Source: Oryzias latipes | Taxonomy: Eukaryota; Chordata; Actinopteri; Beloniformes; Adrianichthyidae | Length of the DNA: 64,000 bases | Assembly (NCBI RefSeq): GCF_002234675.1 | Contig: NC_019868.2 | Location: 27,356,293 to 27,420,292 of the forward strand | Reading direction: 5' to 3' | In this document: one piece after another, positions 41,036 to 54,500 of the stretch | Layout: each line of letters starts with the position of its first letter | Numbering within the stretch: position 1 is the stretch's first letter | Program-made: the position numbers and the translations under genes | The notes under the pieces: model-generated | Seen by the model: only the letters and a program-made list of their open reading frames with translations | Told to the model about the DNA's origin: nothing | The model's database searches: none

Positions 41036-41660
41036 ACAGAAGAGCGGATTTGAACTTGACCAGTCAAGAGAGTGCACACAAACACTGCACACAAGTCAAA
41101 GACACTGGTGTGCTGGAGAGAAATGTCAGCTGTCAATTTTTGATTTATATTTGGGAAGAAAGGCGTTATTGAGTCTTTAAAATGAGCTTTAATGGGCAAC
41201 ATTTATGATTTACTCTCTGCGCAGGCAAGCATCACACATGATAAAGAAAGAATTTCATGATAAAAGTCATCTCATATATTCAATTCTTTGGGGCAGTGTT
41301 TCTTATTGTTAAAACAATAGAAGAAAGGTTATGAAATTTTGGCCTGTGCCAACTGTGGGAACTTTTTCGTTTCATATTTAAATTTTTCTTTTTTTTTTTT
41401 TAAGTGGTGGTTTAGGTACTGGGAAACTATCGGGGTGTTTCCTTGCTTTGCCTTGAAGAAGCTGGGATAGGCTCCAGCAAACCAAATGACTTCACAGAAT
41501 GAAGTGGGAGTAGAATATTAACTTGAATGGATCAGTGAGAAGGCCGTATAATCAAATATTTTTATTTATTTTATGATTTAAAAAAACATTTATCGAGCAA
41601 CATTCAAGTTGTTCATGGAATATAGATGATCTGCCAAACTCAGGAAACTCCAGTTAATGC
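41036..41660. other. Spacer between sil1 and uvssa
   Basis: sil1 3' UTR of unknown length (no clean AATAAA found). A short GCTGGGATAGGCTCCAGCA piece at about 41,460 is a relic of the repeat tail also seen at 50,040. Confidence 0.4.
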
Positions 41661-41663
41661 TGT

Positions 41664-42024
41664 TTCGCCATGCGTTTACTCTGAATGTCGAACCGGAAAT
41701 GTCCACGTTTTACCGGAAACGAGAACGTAATCATTAAATAGTGTCAAGAAAGCCAAACTTAAAGAGTTTTCGTTTATTTATTTGTTTTATTCACCTTGCC
41801 ACGAATGAGTGTGAACTAGAAAAAGGGCGCATTTAGAGCGTAAAAGATTTGCCAAATAAAAAAAAAACTTGTAACGCTTTTTGGCACGCCTTTACTCTGA
41901 AATGCCTACCGGAAGTTTCCGTTTTTTTCTCACCGGAAAACGACGACATGACCATTAAATAATGTCAACAGAACAAAACGGTTCTGAGTTTTCGTCACTT
42001 TGGGTTCATTCACCGCGCTATGAA
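41664..42024 (+). promoter_or_regulatory. uvssa: Duplicated ETS-motif promoter region of uvssa
   Basis: Two diverged copies of about 143 bp (41664-41806 and 41881-42024) share, in order, TTTACTCTGAA, ACCGGAA, ACCGGAAA, ATTAAATA-TGTCAA and GAGTTTTCG. The result is four ACCGGAA words (about 41692, 41712, 41908, 41933), which match ETS-factor (GABP/ELK-type) sites common in housekeeping promoters. It lies just upstream of the likely uvssa 5' UTR exon. Confidence 0.6.
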
Positions 42025-42029
42025 CTGGC

Positions 42030-42101
42030 GTAGACAAAAACTCATGGAGGAACATCAGACATATTTTCAATAAAGGAAATTTAAACTCGAGGAATCCGCC
42101 G
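42030..42101 (+). other. uvssa: Probable 5' UTR exon of uvssa
   Basis: Strong donor CCGCCG|gtaagt after 42101; the first coding exon has an acceptor (tgctaaag) before 42560, 14 bases upstream of the ATG. Upstream border approximate. Confidence 0.5.
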
Positions 42102-42573
42102 GTAAGTGTCTAAGTATTAGCTAAATGTTTGATGCTAACTGCTGCTAATTCACTGATAACTGTCAAACAAAGCCTTTTTAATGTGTTTCTGTGTAAACCG
42201 GTTATTTAAACAGTATTTTAATGAGTCTGTGATAGTAAAATTGAACGAGTAAATCCTTAGGACAGTTCAGGTGTCAAAAAGGTAATCATTTTCCATTCAT
42301 GCTTAATTCACAAAATGTCATATTCTAAATGACAGCAAACAACCCCATTGATAAAGGTTAATTCATCGTATAATTAACCCATTTAAACTTCCCTTAAATT
42401 TAGTATATAAAAGTGTACTGCAAGTATAATAAGTCTATACTAAAAGTGAGGCATATTAAATGAGGTATAATAACTTTATGTATAAGTATACTTGTAGTAT
42501 ATACATGAGTATGACTCAAGTATACTTAATAAAATAAACTTGAAGTCTTTTTGCTAAAGGTTTCTGGTTCGTC

Positions 42574-45500
42574 ATGGAGTTACCCCAAAGGGAGAGGACG
42601 GCAGAGCTCATAGAGGAGCTGACCACATCTGGACAGGGTCAACTTAACCCGGACAAAATGAAGGAGCTGAAGAAGATCTGCAAGTATGGAACTCACATGC
42701 TTTAATCATTCAGAAAATATAGGGATCAAATAAGATAAGATGGGACTTTATTGATCCCCGGAGGGAAATTGAGTTGTTACAGCAGCTAAACAAGAAATAT
42801 AACAGTCAGGAAAAAAATGGCAAGAGTAAGAATCAAAATAGTAGGAAAAAGTGGGCATTTAACTGTATTTTTACAATCAAAAAATGCCCTAAAACTTTTC
42901 TGTTAGTTTTTATTGATTTATTTGAATGTTCACAGCAGGTTTGGGAGAAAGTAGTGTTTGTTTGTTTTTAAAATCTTTTTCAGAGTGTCGAATGACTGCA
43001 TCGATCACGTGTACCACTTGCTGATGTCTCAGCTCAACCAAGACCACTGCGAGATCCGACTGTCAGCCTTCCAGATAGCCAGTGAGCTCTTTTCCAGATC
43101 GCACCACTTCAGGACACTGCTGGTCGACAACTTTCAGGTTGATCAATAGTTTTACGTCATGGGAGACCACAAATCAGAAATGTTTCAGGATTATTAAACC
43201 AACATGTGATTAATCTGCATAAGTCCAGTTTAAGGTAGAGTTTGTGATTCATGTTTTACTTGTTATTGTTAAGATTTAGTAAGGTCATGGCTTTCAGTGA
43301 CCTTACTAATGTGGGCTTTAACTTAGAATTAAATCACAGAAAAAACAGACTCAAACTTTTATGATTCATGGATGTGATAGGAAGGCAAAATGTAAACCAA
43401 ATACAGCTTACAGTCTGAATTTGGCCCCTGTTTGTGCTTCAGTGAAGCTCCTGCGTGTCTAAAAATGTTCTCGCTCCTCGTCTTCCTGCAGGAGTTCTTG
43501 GAGCTGACTGTGGAGACGGACACGGAGCAGCCCCTCCCTCCTCCCAAAGAAGTAGCCAAGAAGCTGCGGTCACTGGCCATCCAGACCGTCCAATCATGGC
43601 AAGCCTCTTATGGCTCTGCTTACAAGAAACTGGCTCTGGGCTACCACTTCCTCAAACAGGTTAAAAAGGTAGAGAAGATGAGCAGTCTTTGCTTTTTAGA
43701 ATTACACCCGATCAACCCGATTAACGGGGAGTAACGAAGGAAAACAAACAAAGATTTTTCACGATTTGACTCAATTTAATATAAAAAAAAGATAATCCAG
43801 AATGCATCAGATAAACTGTGAGCTGATGATCTTTAAGGGTTTCAGATTTAGTCATTTCTGGCAGATTAATGGTTTTCTTCTACTAGGGCTGCACGATATG
43901 AGGAAGACTCACGATATTAGAGATTAATATTGTCATTTGCGGTACATAAACAAATAGCAAAATAAACAAAAACATCATTCACATTTCATTGCAACAGTTA
44001 TAGTTATACTCCAAATGACCCTCGTCGACACAGGTGACGAACATCTAACATAATAGGCCTCCATTCGATTGGTCAACAACTTGAAGGCGTCCATGCGATT
44101 GGCCTAATGCATAAAGGGATTTATTTGATCCGTTAAATGCTTTAAGCTGCCATAAGATTGTTTTAGCACATTAAAGGTTTGCGATTTATTGCGATCTTCG
44201 CTGTCTTTTACGATATGCATATTGCAGAGCTGGATATTGCGATAACACTCCATTTCGATGATATAATAATAAACACTTCCATTTCAACGATAAATTTGCA
44301 GTATTTTTTGCAGGCCTGTCTTCTACTAACCCTGCTTAAAATTTGGACAAATCCACCGGACATCTAAAGCGTTTCTTCCAAAAAAACTTTTTTTGTGCAG
44401 TGAAAAATAAAGGAAGCAGCTGATTTCTAGTTTAAATTTTAATAAAATGTATTGAGAATATTAAAAAGAAGCATTTTTAGTCCTTCTATTGATATCTAAT
44501 GTGCTTGTTTAAATTGGTATGATCACCGTTTGCTGCTTTGAAATATACATTTGAACTAATTCAGGACCTTGTGAAATATGATAGTCCTCTGATTTTAATA
44601 AAGATTAAGTTGGAATTTTTCAAATAAATCATAGTTTTCTTTTATTGCATGTCAGGTTAACTCGGGTTTCTGCATCCACCTCAACAATGCAAAGATCTTC
44701 TGCAGAAGCAGAAGCCCACATTGACCTGACTGGACGTGACAGAGCAGCGTTCCAGGACGGATCCGAAATCTGCTGTAGGATTTTCCCTGATTTTCACATC
44801 AACGTCTTCTCTTTCCAGGTGGACTTTCAGGATCTCGAAGCAAGGACGATATCAGAGAGAAGGAGGGAGGAGGAAAGACAGAGGAAGATGGAGAGGATCT
44901 ACAAAGCCAGAGTGGAGGCGGCGGCCAAAGAAATGGAAGGTGAGAACCTCACGGACGGATCTTTTATATCTGTAAACTCCAGAGAGATGCACATTTTTAA
45001 GTACGCTGCTCAGTTTCCAGCTGGTGTTGAATGGAGGCGTCCTTTCCTTCTGTCGATTACATCTTTCCTCACCGTCTTTAAAACGGAAACTTCTCTTCTT
45101 TTTTTAGAGTCCTACCAGGAAATGGAGTCGACGCTCACAGAGATGGAGTCCTGCTTGAGGCTTCTCCTGCCCGAGTTTGGGGTGGCAGATTTCCAGACGG
45201 ACACCAGCAGCCACTCAAACACTCAGCCGGCCAGCGAGGGTCTGCCTGATGTCCAGCAGCCCTGCTGCAGTAAAGCCCTGACGGACGTCGAGACAGAGTC
45301 AGGAATACGAGGAAGAGAGGACGGGCCAGAGGAGGAGAACCGGACTCCAGCGGGAAATAAAAACCAGGATACAGGAAATGAGGAAGAGGAGAAAACATTT
45401 ACAGATTGTTCTGATCCTCCTAAGAAAGGAACTGAAAACAAAGAACACAACAAGGAGGAGAAAAGACAGAGTGAAGTGAAAGATGGGAGTGAGGAAGGAG

Positions 45501-48500
45501 AAAGTAGCGAGGAAGAGGAGTCTGTTGAGGAGTGTTTGCCTCTGAGGAGCTCTGGGCTCATTTCTCACGCTTACAGTCTGGACCTGAACCTCAGTCCTGG
45601 TGAGTTTAACCTTCACATGTCTGAATAAAACAAAATAATGACATTTTAACGGATGTTCTCGTAGAAAATGAAATATTACTTGTCTTTCAAAGTAGTTTCT
45701 TCTTGTTTTCTGACAAAACCAACATTAGTCGTAACTGAAAATGTATTTAAAACCAATAATTATATGGATAAATGTTCACAATTGGACAGACTTGATTGGC
45801 CAGTTTAATGTGACAAAATGTATTCTAAACTGATTTAATCGAGTTAAATTGGTGTTGAAGCTAATTCCTGACATAAAACAACATTTATTTAGTCATAAAT
45901 AGTACCTCCCAATGCATGGACTTGAACCCACAACTTCCCAGTCTCAGGGCAGACACTCTCCCACTGGACCACTGAATGCACACATCTCACAAATGTAGCC
46001 TTCTAAATTTTACTATGTAAAATGTTTAAGTACTATAAGTATTTGTTTTTACTTTAAATGAGTGAAAAAAAAAAGTATTGTTATTTATTTGCGTAGAAAA
46101 CAATGTTTTTGTTATTTTAAAATAATTTCCAGGTCTTCATGTGAAGGAGACAGAAGACAACGAGGCGGTGGTTTCCACGGTGATTGAGCTCCATAAACTG
46201 ATCCAAACCAAACACCTTCCAGCTGTGCAGGGCTGGGTCCAGGTGAGGACAGCGCTGCATCAGAATAAACGTGAAGACGGTATTTACCACTAGTGACCAG
46301 ATTCTGTTACAAAAACCGCAGATGTTCAGCAGTAATGACAAGACTTCTTTGGTTTGTCACAGTTTGTTTCACGCTCCAGTTTTCTCTGCTCAGAAACTTC
46401 ACGTTTGCAGGTTTTCACAAAGTCGCGTGCCGACGAGCAGCTGCTGAGAAGAGCGCTGGACCTGAAGAGGTCTCTAGAGGGCGCTGTTCAGAAGCACAAA
46501 GAACTTCACATCGACTACCAGACCAGATCCTGCAGAGAGGTGAGTGGAGCCCAAACCTTCTAGCCGTGTGTCAATCACATTCAGGTGGAGTTATTGATCT
46601 ACCAGCAGAGAAATGAGGGATCAGATGATTACTTCAATGCTTATTAAAAACTTGAACTGATCTGAACTCAACATTTTTATTTGGAGAGCACTTTTCATAG
46701 ATTTTAGGTGCTTAAAATAAAAAAATAAAAAAGCTAAAATAGGAGAAATAATTTTTTAAAATCCCATCTGCTGACACATAATTACAAATTAATATCAAAA
46801 CACAAACAAAAGTATCAGACAGGACAGGTTTAGACAAACGGACTGATGGAAAAACACATTTTGAAATGCAGGCCGGTCATTTCACATTCTTGAACAAAGT
46901 TTGGCCTCAGCAGGACTAAAGTTGTAGCTTTTCCCTCCTTGTTGTTGAGTTTGCTGCTTAAAGTTTTTTATTTTACCATTCATAGAAAATGCGAACACAT
47001 CTGAGTGCAAAATACATAGAACTGTAAATGAAAAACACTTGTTTCCTCAAACAAACCAGGCAAAAACATTATCAAGATGATCCTAAACAGAAGAAGAAGA
47101 TGGATGGGAAAACAGAGGAAAAATGTTTTGAGTTTGTTGTTTAACATTAAAGTTAATACATTTATTGTAATTGATTTGTGGGTTTATTTTAAGCATTATT
47201 GTAGACAACACAACAAGAATTCACACAGATCAATTAAAGTCATTTAGAAATAAAGAAATGCATTAATTAAAACAAAAAAAATGAATGAAAATGTAAAAAG
47301 ATGCCTCCTTTTTGACAGTGTAATCACTCATAATCATTAATCGAGATTTCATGAAAACTTAGGTCACATTAGATTAATTAAATATAGTGATTTATAGCTA
47401 AAGTCAAATAGTTTAATTTATTACTCCAAAAAGAGTAAACTTAGATGATCTCTATTGACAGATTTCATGTTATATTTATGCGTAGATGGATTGTATGAAA
47501 TGTGGTTCCTATCAGATCAAGGGCAGATTTGTTAGTTAAAAATAATCAGACAGAATCTGAACATATTTTAATGTAAAATACAGAAAAACTACATGATATA
47601 AACTTTTACAGGCGTTTTTTCCAAAAAAAATATGTTCAGGATCATTTTATAAAGAAATACACAAAGTAATATGAACTAATAAAGGAAAATAAAACAAAAT
47701 AAAATGAGATGTGATAAAATAATATACTCAACAAGTCAGAAGAAATAAACTTAGAAGTTGTTGAGTTTTGTCCTTTTCTGAGGCGTTTTTGCAGAGAGTG
47801 ACCAGCAGAGGGCAGCATTTTATTGCAAATCTAAGGAGAAGTCTGAAGCAGAATACATCCCTGATCTGTCAGGGATGTATATTGCAAATCTAAGGAGAAG
47901 TCTGAAGCAGAATACATCCCTGATCTGTCAGATTTATTCCATTATTATGTAATCTGCAGAAATATCTGAAATTATGAAATACATTTCATTTTTATTTAAC
48001 TTTTTCTTTATTACCTTGTAGTGTTAAGATCATTTTAATGAAAAATAAAAAAGTAAAGGCTTGATGTTAGAGATCAGGAACATAAATCTGCCTCCCAGTC
48101 ACTTCAGGAGGCTCTTGTTGCCTTTCAGCCATTTACAGGTTATTTACAAAACTGCAGGTGCCCATCTTTTTTTTTCTCTTTTCTTTAGCCCTTACATTTG
48201 CTGATTGACTCGAATGAGTTTGAGCAGATCTGTCCAGGAGTCCTCGGACAGTAACTCAAAACTGAATGTGACACACAACCCTTCCAAGTGTTTTCCTGAT
48301 GCTTCAAGACATCACGTCAGCAAGCAGAGTGACTGAAAGTCGTCTGTAGCTTTTTGTCTGGCATGAACCTGCTTTTAAGGGAGAACAGCATCCTTCAGAG
48401 GCGTCTGACGGTTTTCTCTGTAACGCATCGGCTGCTAAGCTGCTGTCCCGCGGGCTCCTGGACCGAAGTGTCATAACGGAGACGGAGGATGGATGTAATC

Positions 48501-51500
48501 ATCGTCGAGACATTTGGGAGAAGGCAGATAGAGGCAAGGTGCCATAATGCATAATGCATCAGACAGAGGAAAAATTGGGGAGCAAGGGGGGAGGATGTAG
48601 TCGTAATGTGGCCCCTTGGCTTGACAGCTGATAGGTCGATCTTGCTGGCTGTGCGTCGCGCTCCACGCCGCCGTTCTGCTCAAAAAATACAGTTCGGCTC
48701 AAACGGGTTGTCGGGTCACGATGGTGCAGAGACAAAATGAAAAAAAAACGCGAGCATCACGGAGGGACGGCTAAGTGAGCGATGAATGAAAACTGCTAAA
48801 AAAAAAAAATCATAAAAGTTGTAGCGCGGGAATCCATCTTCAGATGAGAAGAGTGGCGGAGTGACAGTGACAGAGCGGCGGGCGTCCCGCTCCGCCTGGT
48901 TATCACTGTCAGGGACCAGCCTGCCGCAGCAGCCGGCCCGGCGCCGCGATAACCACACAACTTACAGCCCCTTTATCATAATTAGCTTTTCCTTTTTAGC
49001 CCTAAAAGGCCTTCCATTACTGGGGGCTCTCTATCGGGCTGCTGACACATCACTCGATTGCTTTGGGCTTCTCAATACACTTCCCTGGAGAGGGGGGGGG
49101 GGGGGGGGGGGGGGCACCATGGAGGCAGATAGAGAGGCACCATGAAATGCACCATAACATAAACTTTATATATGTTTGAATCCAGATTCTTCTGTTTATT
49201 TTACAGCACGGGCATGAAGAAGTTTTAGTTTAATGTAGGATTTAAAAAAAGTGTCAGTGATGCCATTCCAAAGGTTAAAGTAGTTCTATTATGTATTTCT
49301 ATCAACGTTACAGATGCATTTTACTAAAAAACAAAAAAAATCTATAACCTGAAAGAGTTTTCAAACGTAAATGAAATGAAAGGTTTCTCTTCTCATCTGA
49401 ACAAAGGAGGGGCTTTAAAAGTGGTTAAAAACCAAGCAGCATCAGTCAGTGATGAGCTTTGAATCCTGTTGGGTTTTTTGTGTCATTTTTGTGTTTAACA
49501 GAAGTCAGGATTGAGTGACAGCATGTTCTTTACATTTATTGTTAAGCTGCATTTGCATTTTAAGGCAGTGGTCTCCAACCGTTTCAAGGCTACAGACCGA
49601 TTTTTGCCAGAGAGCATTTTCACGGAGTGGTCTGTACGAGGCTGAAGGGGTTCCCCTTAACTTTTATGGGTTTTTCTTCAACTTCTGTAAAATATCTGCA
49701 GCTGCTTCAAACTGTATTTGTTCACTAGATTTCATGTAGGAGCCATTCACATGTCATATAGATTTCTGCTTAACCCAAAAGTGTTCCTCATCCTCCTCAT
49801 CCTCATTCTACAACTGAAGTTTCCGTCTCGCGAGAAAACAAATTTACTACATTCTAATTATAAATTATTATTATTATTGCTGCGGTTCATTTTTTTTTCC
49901 ATTCAAACTTGTGAACAAAAATGTAGATTGGTATTTTGTTTTTCTTCCCCCTCAGCAAACCGGCACCAACTGTCCTATGTGCCGTTTCTGGCCTTCGGCC
50001 TGGGGGGTCGGGGACCACTGTTCTAATATATGTCAGATACAGGATTAAAGCTGCCCTGCGACAGAGTGGCGACCTGTCCAGAATGTCCGCCGCCTCCGCC
50101 CACAAATGGTAGCCTCCAGCAGCGCCGTGACCCCGAAAGGGAACAAACGCTTCAGAAGATGAACGAATGAATTATTAAACCGTCTTGTTTCTGGTACGCT
50201 GCCCACTCCACCCTCTCATAAACGTACACATAATTCTAAAGATACAGTAGATACAAACATTTACAAAAATACAATGATTTTTATAAAAATCTATTCCCTC
50301 TTACCAGAACTCGCTGAAAGAGCTTCACATACTTCAAATACAGGAAAATGGCATCACCTTTCTTGCTCTCTCAACCTTCTTTTTGTAAGGTTGATGACTG
50401 CGCCCTCATGTGGTGTGCTTCCAGCTCCAACCAAATGAAGTCAATTCAACCACCATTTTTTCATAAGACAGACGCCGCCATGTTGGAGCCAGTTGACATC
50501 AATAGGAAAGATCTGGTCCGAAACGGTCTGAGTCCACGTCTCTATATAGCAACCACCTCTCTCCAAGCAGGGATGAGCTTGTTGGAAGGCCACTCCCCTA
50601 CCGATTGGAAGCTGGCTACACGAAATGTGTCAATTTGTAGGCTCCACCTACTTTGATTGGGGCCTCTGATTGGCCAGTTTATAACTTGAATAACCTGCTT
50701 TACGAATTATCAAGATGTAAAAAAAGTATCAGAGCAAGAATGGTTCTTCTGACCAATAGAAAGATTGAATAACAGCTGTTTGTTTCTCATAGAAGTCTAT
50801 GCGATTTTTGACTTCTTGGAGCCAGCAGGTACTTCCTGTTTAGAACGCCAAGGGGGAGGGGCCACCCACTCCAGTTCTCTCAGAAAGCCAATGGTCCGGT
50901 CAGAAGTGGCCAGAGGGCTTCCGAGGGGGGCAACACTGAACTGGAAAGCTATTAAACATTTGTTGTCATATTTTGTGGAAGTGAAAACGTTCAGGCTCAG
51001 AATGTGAGAGTGACGAAGGCGCTGTCGGCACGCAGCCTTCAGAGGACCGAATAGGCTCGCTAACGTTTTAACCGCAGGGCCGACAGGAATGGTGGAGTGC
51101 TGTTGAGTAACAGATGGAGACATGCCGACGTATTTAAACATATCTGCTTTTTAGAGCGTATTCAGTCACTCTGGGCTCCATTCATACAGGCCAAGGCCTT
51201 GTTTACTGCTGATAACCCATCTTGTCTCCACACAATGGATGTGACCAACCTCTCCTCTCTGCAGATAAACAAAGAAGACTATTCCTCTCTTTCTACTTTC
51301 TGCTGGGATTCTTTTCCTCTCATCTGTACATTCATTTTCTTCAATGGGGCGCTCTTCCCTCAGTTGGACAATAATGTGTTTACTGTTTGGTTTTTTGCCT
51401 TATTTTTCTTTAAATTTTGCATAATGCTCTTTACTGCACCTCTGCAGCTTGACGCATCGCCGGTCCTTATTCTGTGCTTCTTTATCAGTTACGTAAGGAA

Positions 51501-54500
51501 ATGGGATGATAATCTCGTAAGATCATGAAGCATTGCAGATTTATTATTAATAATCTACTTTTTATGGATTAGAGATTTGGAGAAAATAATGTTAATCTGA
51601 AACAGGAAGAGCTGCAAAAAGAAAAGTACAAAAAATGTAGAAGGACATTTAGAAACTTTAAGCAAGAATGGGATTTTTTTTTGTAAGAGCTGATTATTGT
51701 AGTTGAGGTCTCACTGGGGGGGGTAGTTTTTTTTTCCATTGCAGAGTAAAGGAAGGAGTGAAAGCATGACGTTTATGAAGAGATGAAGATGTAAACGGTT
51801 GGGAAAGAAAGGGGGAAATAGAGAGAATAAAGCCATAAATGAGGGTCCATCAGAGCACACTGCTGAAGTGAAAGAAACGCTTCCCAAATTGGAGTTGATG
51901 GATCCACTGGGACTGATGGGGGGGCAAGGATCCCCTCCGTCCCTTTCACAGAAATATGAGAAGAAAACGCTCATTCGATGCGGCGGCGGCGGGTGAGAAT
52001 GTATAATCATGACTGTTCTAATGACAGATTGAGACGGTCCGGGGGGGGGGAAGTGGACCCGACAGTTGAGAATAAGCTCCTTGACAGCGAAAGGTTTGGG
52101 AAGCTCCGCGCCGGCTAATAGACCTGCCAGGCTGGGTTAGTGAAATAAAGATGTCACCTTATACATCATGTGAGCTGACTGCACCCTGGAGACGACGGCT
52201 GCATCCACGCATGTGTGTTTTGGGAGGGGGGGTGGGGGATATAATGGGAAGAAGCTGTAGGCAGAGAAGAGGGGGGAGCCGAAAGCTTTTTCCCCATTAG
52301 ACAGGATCCCATGGGATCCTTTCTAGGTAGTAATGAATAGAAGTGCAAGGTGGTAATAGAGATGTGGGATGTTGTGGCAAATCAAGCCTTGAATAGGTCA
52401 GGCTCAACTGGAAGCTTTATGCCTAATTAGTTTGTAACGATGCTTAAATCACAGCCTCCTCAGCAAACAATAAACACTGAAAACCGGAAGATGTTCCCGT
52501 CAGGAATATCTTTGATTAGCTTTAATCAACTCCAACACTTTTAATCTGTTTTGACCATTGACTTTATAAGAGAACTGGACTGAGTGCCCCCCCCCCTTCC
52601 CCCGTTGGCATTCCAGACAGGAAGTGGTTCCAAGAAGCCAAAAGACTTCTGTAGAGAAATTAACAGCCGTTGGTCTGAATAACCATTCTGGCTCTGATAC
52701 CTTTTTTTTTTTTAATCCTCATTCTTTCTACCATGTTTTTCTGTAGTGCAAGTTATCAGATGCCTCAATAAAAGTAGGCGGAGCCTGCTGATCCCCACAT
52801 CCATCATCCGAAACGTCAGACAGATTTCATGTAGCCTGCTTTCAAATGGTAGGGGTGTGGACCGAGTGAGTGTGACGTCACCCTTTTCTCTAGGTCACTC
52901 GCCTTTATTTATTTATTTTTGCCACACGTTTGCCACCATGGAGTCAGACATCGTCAGTAAGCCGTGATTAGTCAATCTGAGTCGATGTTTCTATGGCAAC
53001 CACTTTCGCCAGTCAGCAGGGAAATTGTTGGAAGGCCACACCCCTACCACTATTAAGTGGGATACCCAAAGCTGTCAATGAAATGTCAGGACTGTAAGCT
53101 CCACCTACTTTGATTGAGGCATCCAATTGAACAGTTTATAACCTGAATAACTTGAACAACAGAAAAAACCTGATGGAAAAAAAAGGAGGATTATCAAGTA
53201 CATGTTAAAAAAAAAGGTCTCCGGTAAACGCCGTTTCTCTATAGAAGTCTATGGGATTTTGGCTTCTTGGAGCCAGCAGGGTACTTCCTGTTTGGAACGC
53301 CACTATAGTTCTCATATACAGTCAATAACTCAGACCAACTCACGTTCAGTCACTGCTTACTGATGCCGTCTGGCTTCAACATGGCCGCATCGCCAAAAAT
53401 AAGGCGATTCAATTGACTTTATTTTAGGGGCGGAAGTGAACCATTTTCTATGGACGTCACACTCTCAGTTTCCAGGTACTGTCAGTGGTTTTGATTCAAC
53501 TTACAACGAGATCGGTTGTGTTTCTGTAATCATTTGAACTTTAAATAACGTCATTTTACTAGTAATAGTATAAGATGAAGCCTACCTCTTTTTTTTTTTA
53601 GATAAATGTTAGCGTCAGCAACAAACCGATAGCTAAGAAGTCAGTGTGTCTGTTCAGTTGATGCAGCTCTGCTTTACTTATTTCTGATGCTAAAATTTAC
53701 TTTCCTTTTTATCAAGTTTTTATGCTTTGGCATTTATTTGACTTTATTCCCTCTATGCACAGATGTGTTTGTAGATGATTATTGTAGGTTTTTATTAGCA
53801 AAATTGTTTTATGTGCTCCATTTCCCCCCCCCCCTTCGTTTACTGCTTTAAGGAATGCATAAAAGCAATGACGGCATTAGGGATGTTCGGCTTTTCCGGC
53901 GCATTTCCCATTTCTGCTTTAAAGGCAGAACTAAATTATTTGCTCTGTGAGAAGCTCCTGGTGTGTGTTTGTGTCCAGGTGGAGGGCTATATTACCTTGT
54001 CAAGGGAGACAATAGAGACGTCTCCAAAAGATTTTCACTTCCTCTTCTCCACCTCCCTCTGCTCTCTTTTGCCCGTTCTCCTCCTGTATATGTGTCTGTG
54101 TGATGTTTAACCTGCCCCCCCCCCCCCCCCCCCTCCTTCCCCACCTCCTGCCATACACCTGACTTATGGTTGTGCAGTAATAATTTGCCAGACCTTGGCA
54201 GGCCCGAGTGTACATTAGCATATAAATAGCAGATGCACTGAGTGCCCATCACAGTCGACTACATTTAATTTTTGGTTTATAAGATTGAATGGGTTTTTAA
54301 ACACAGCGCCATCAAACTTGCCAAGAGACAAATGAAGTCGGGGGAGCAGTTGTCCGGGGCGTCTCCCTCAAATCATTTTTATAAAGGATAAGAGTCTTAC
54401 TTAAAGGAAAGGAAGCTGAAGAGACACCTGTGGAGGCAGCAGCATCCTGTCAGACGCACACCAGGATTTGTGAGGTCCAGGACCAGGTTTGACCGACGGG

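Noticed and set aside
51097-51528. 143-codon open frame with hydrophobic stretches
   Set aside because: No homology that I recognise, no splice partners, and phenylalanine-rich runs come from T-rich noncoding DNA.
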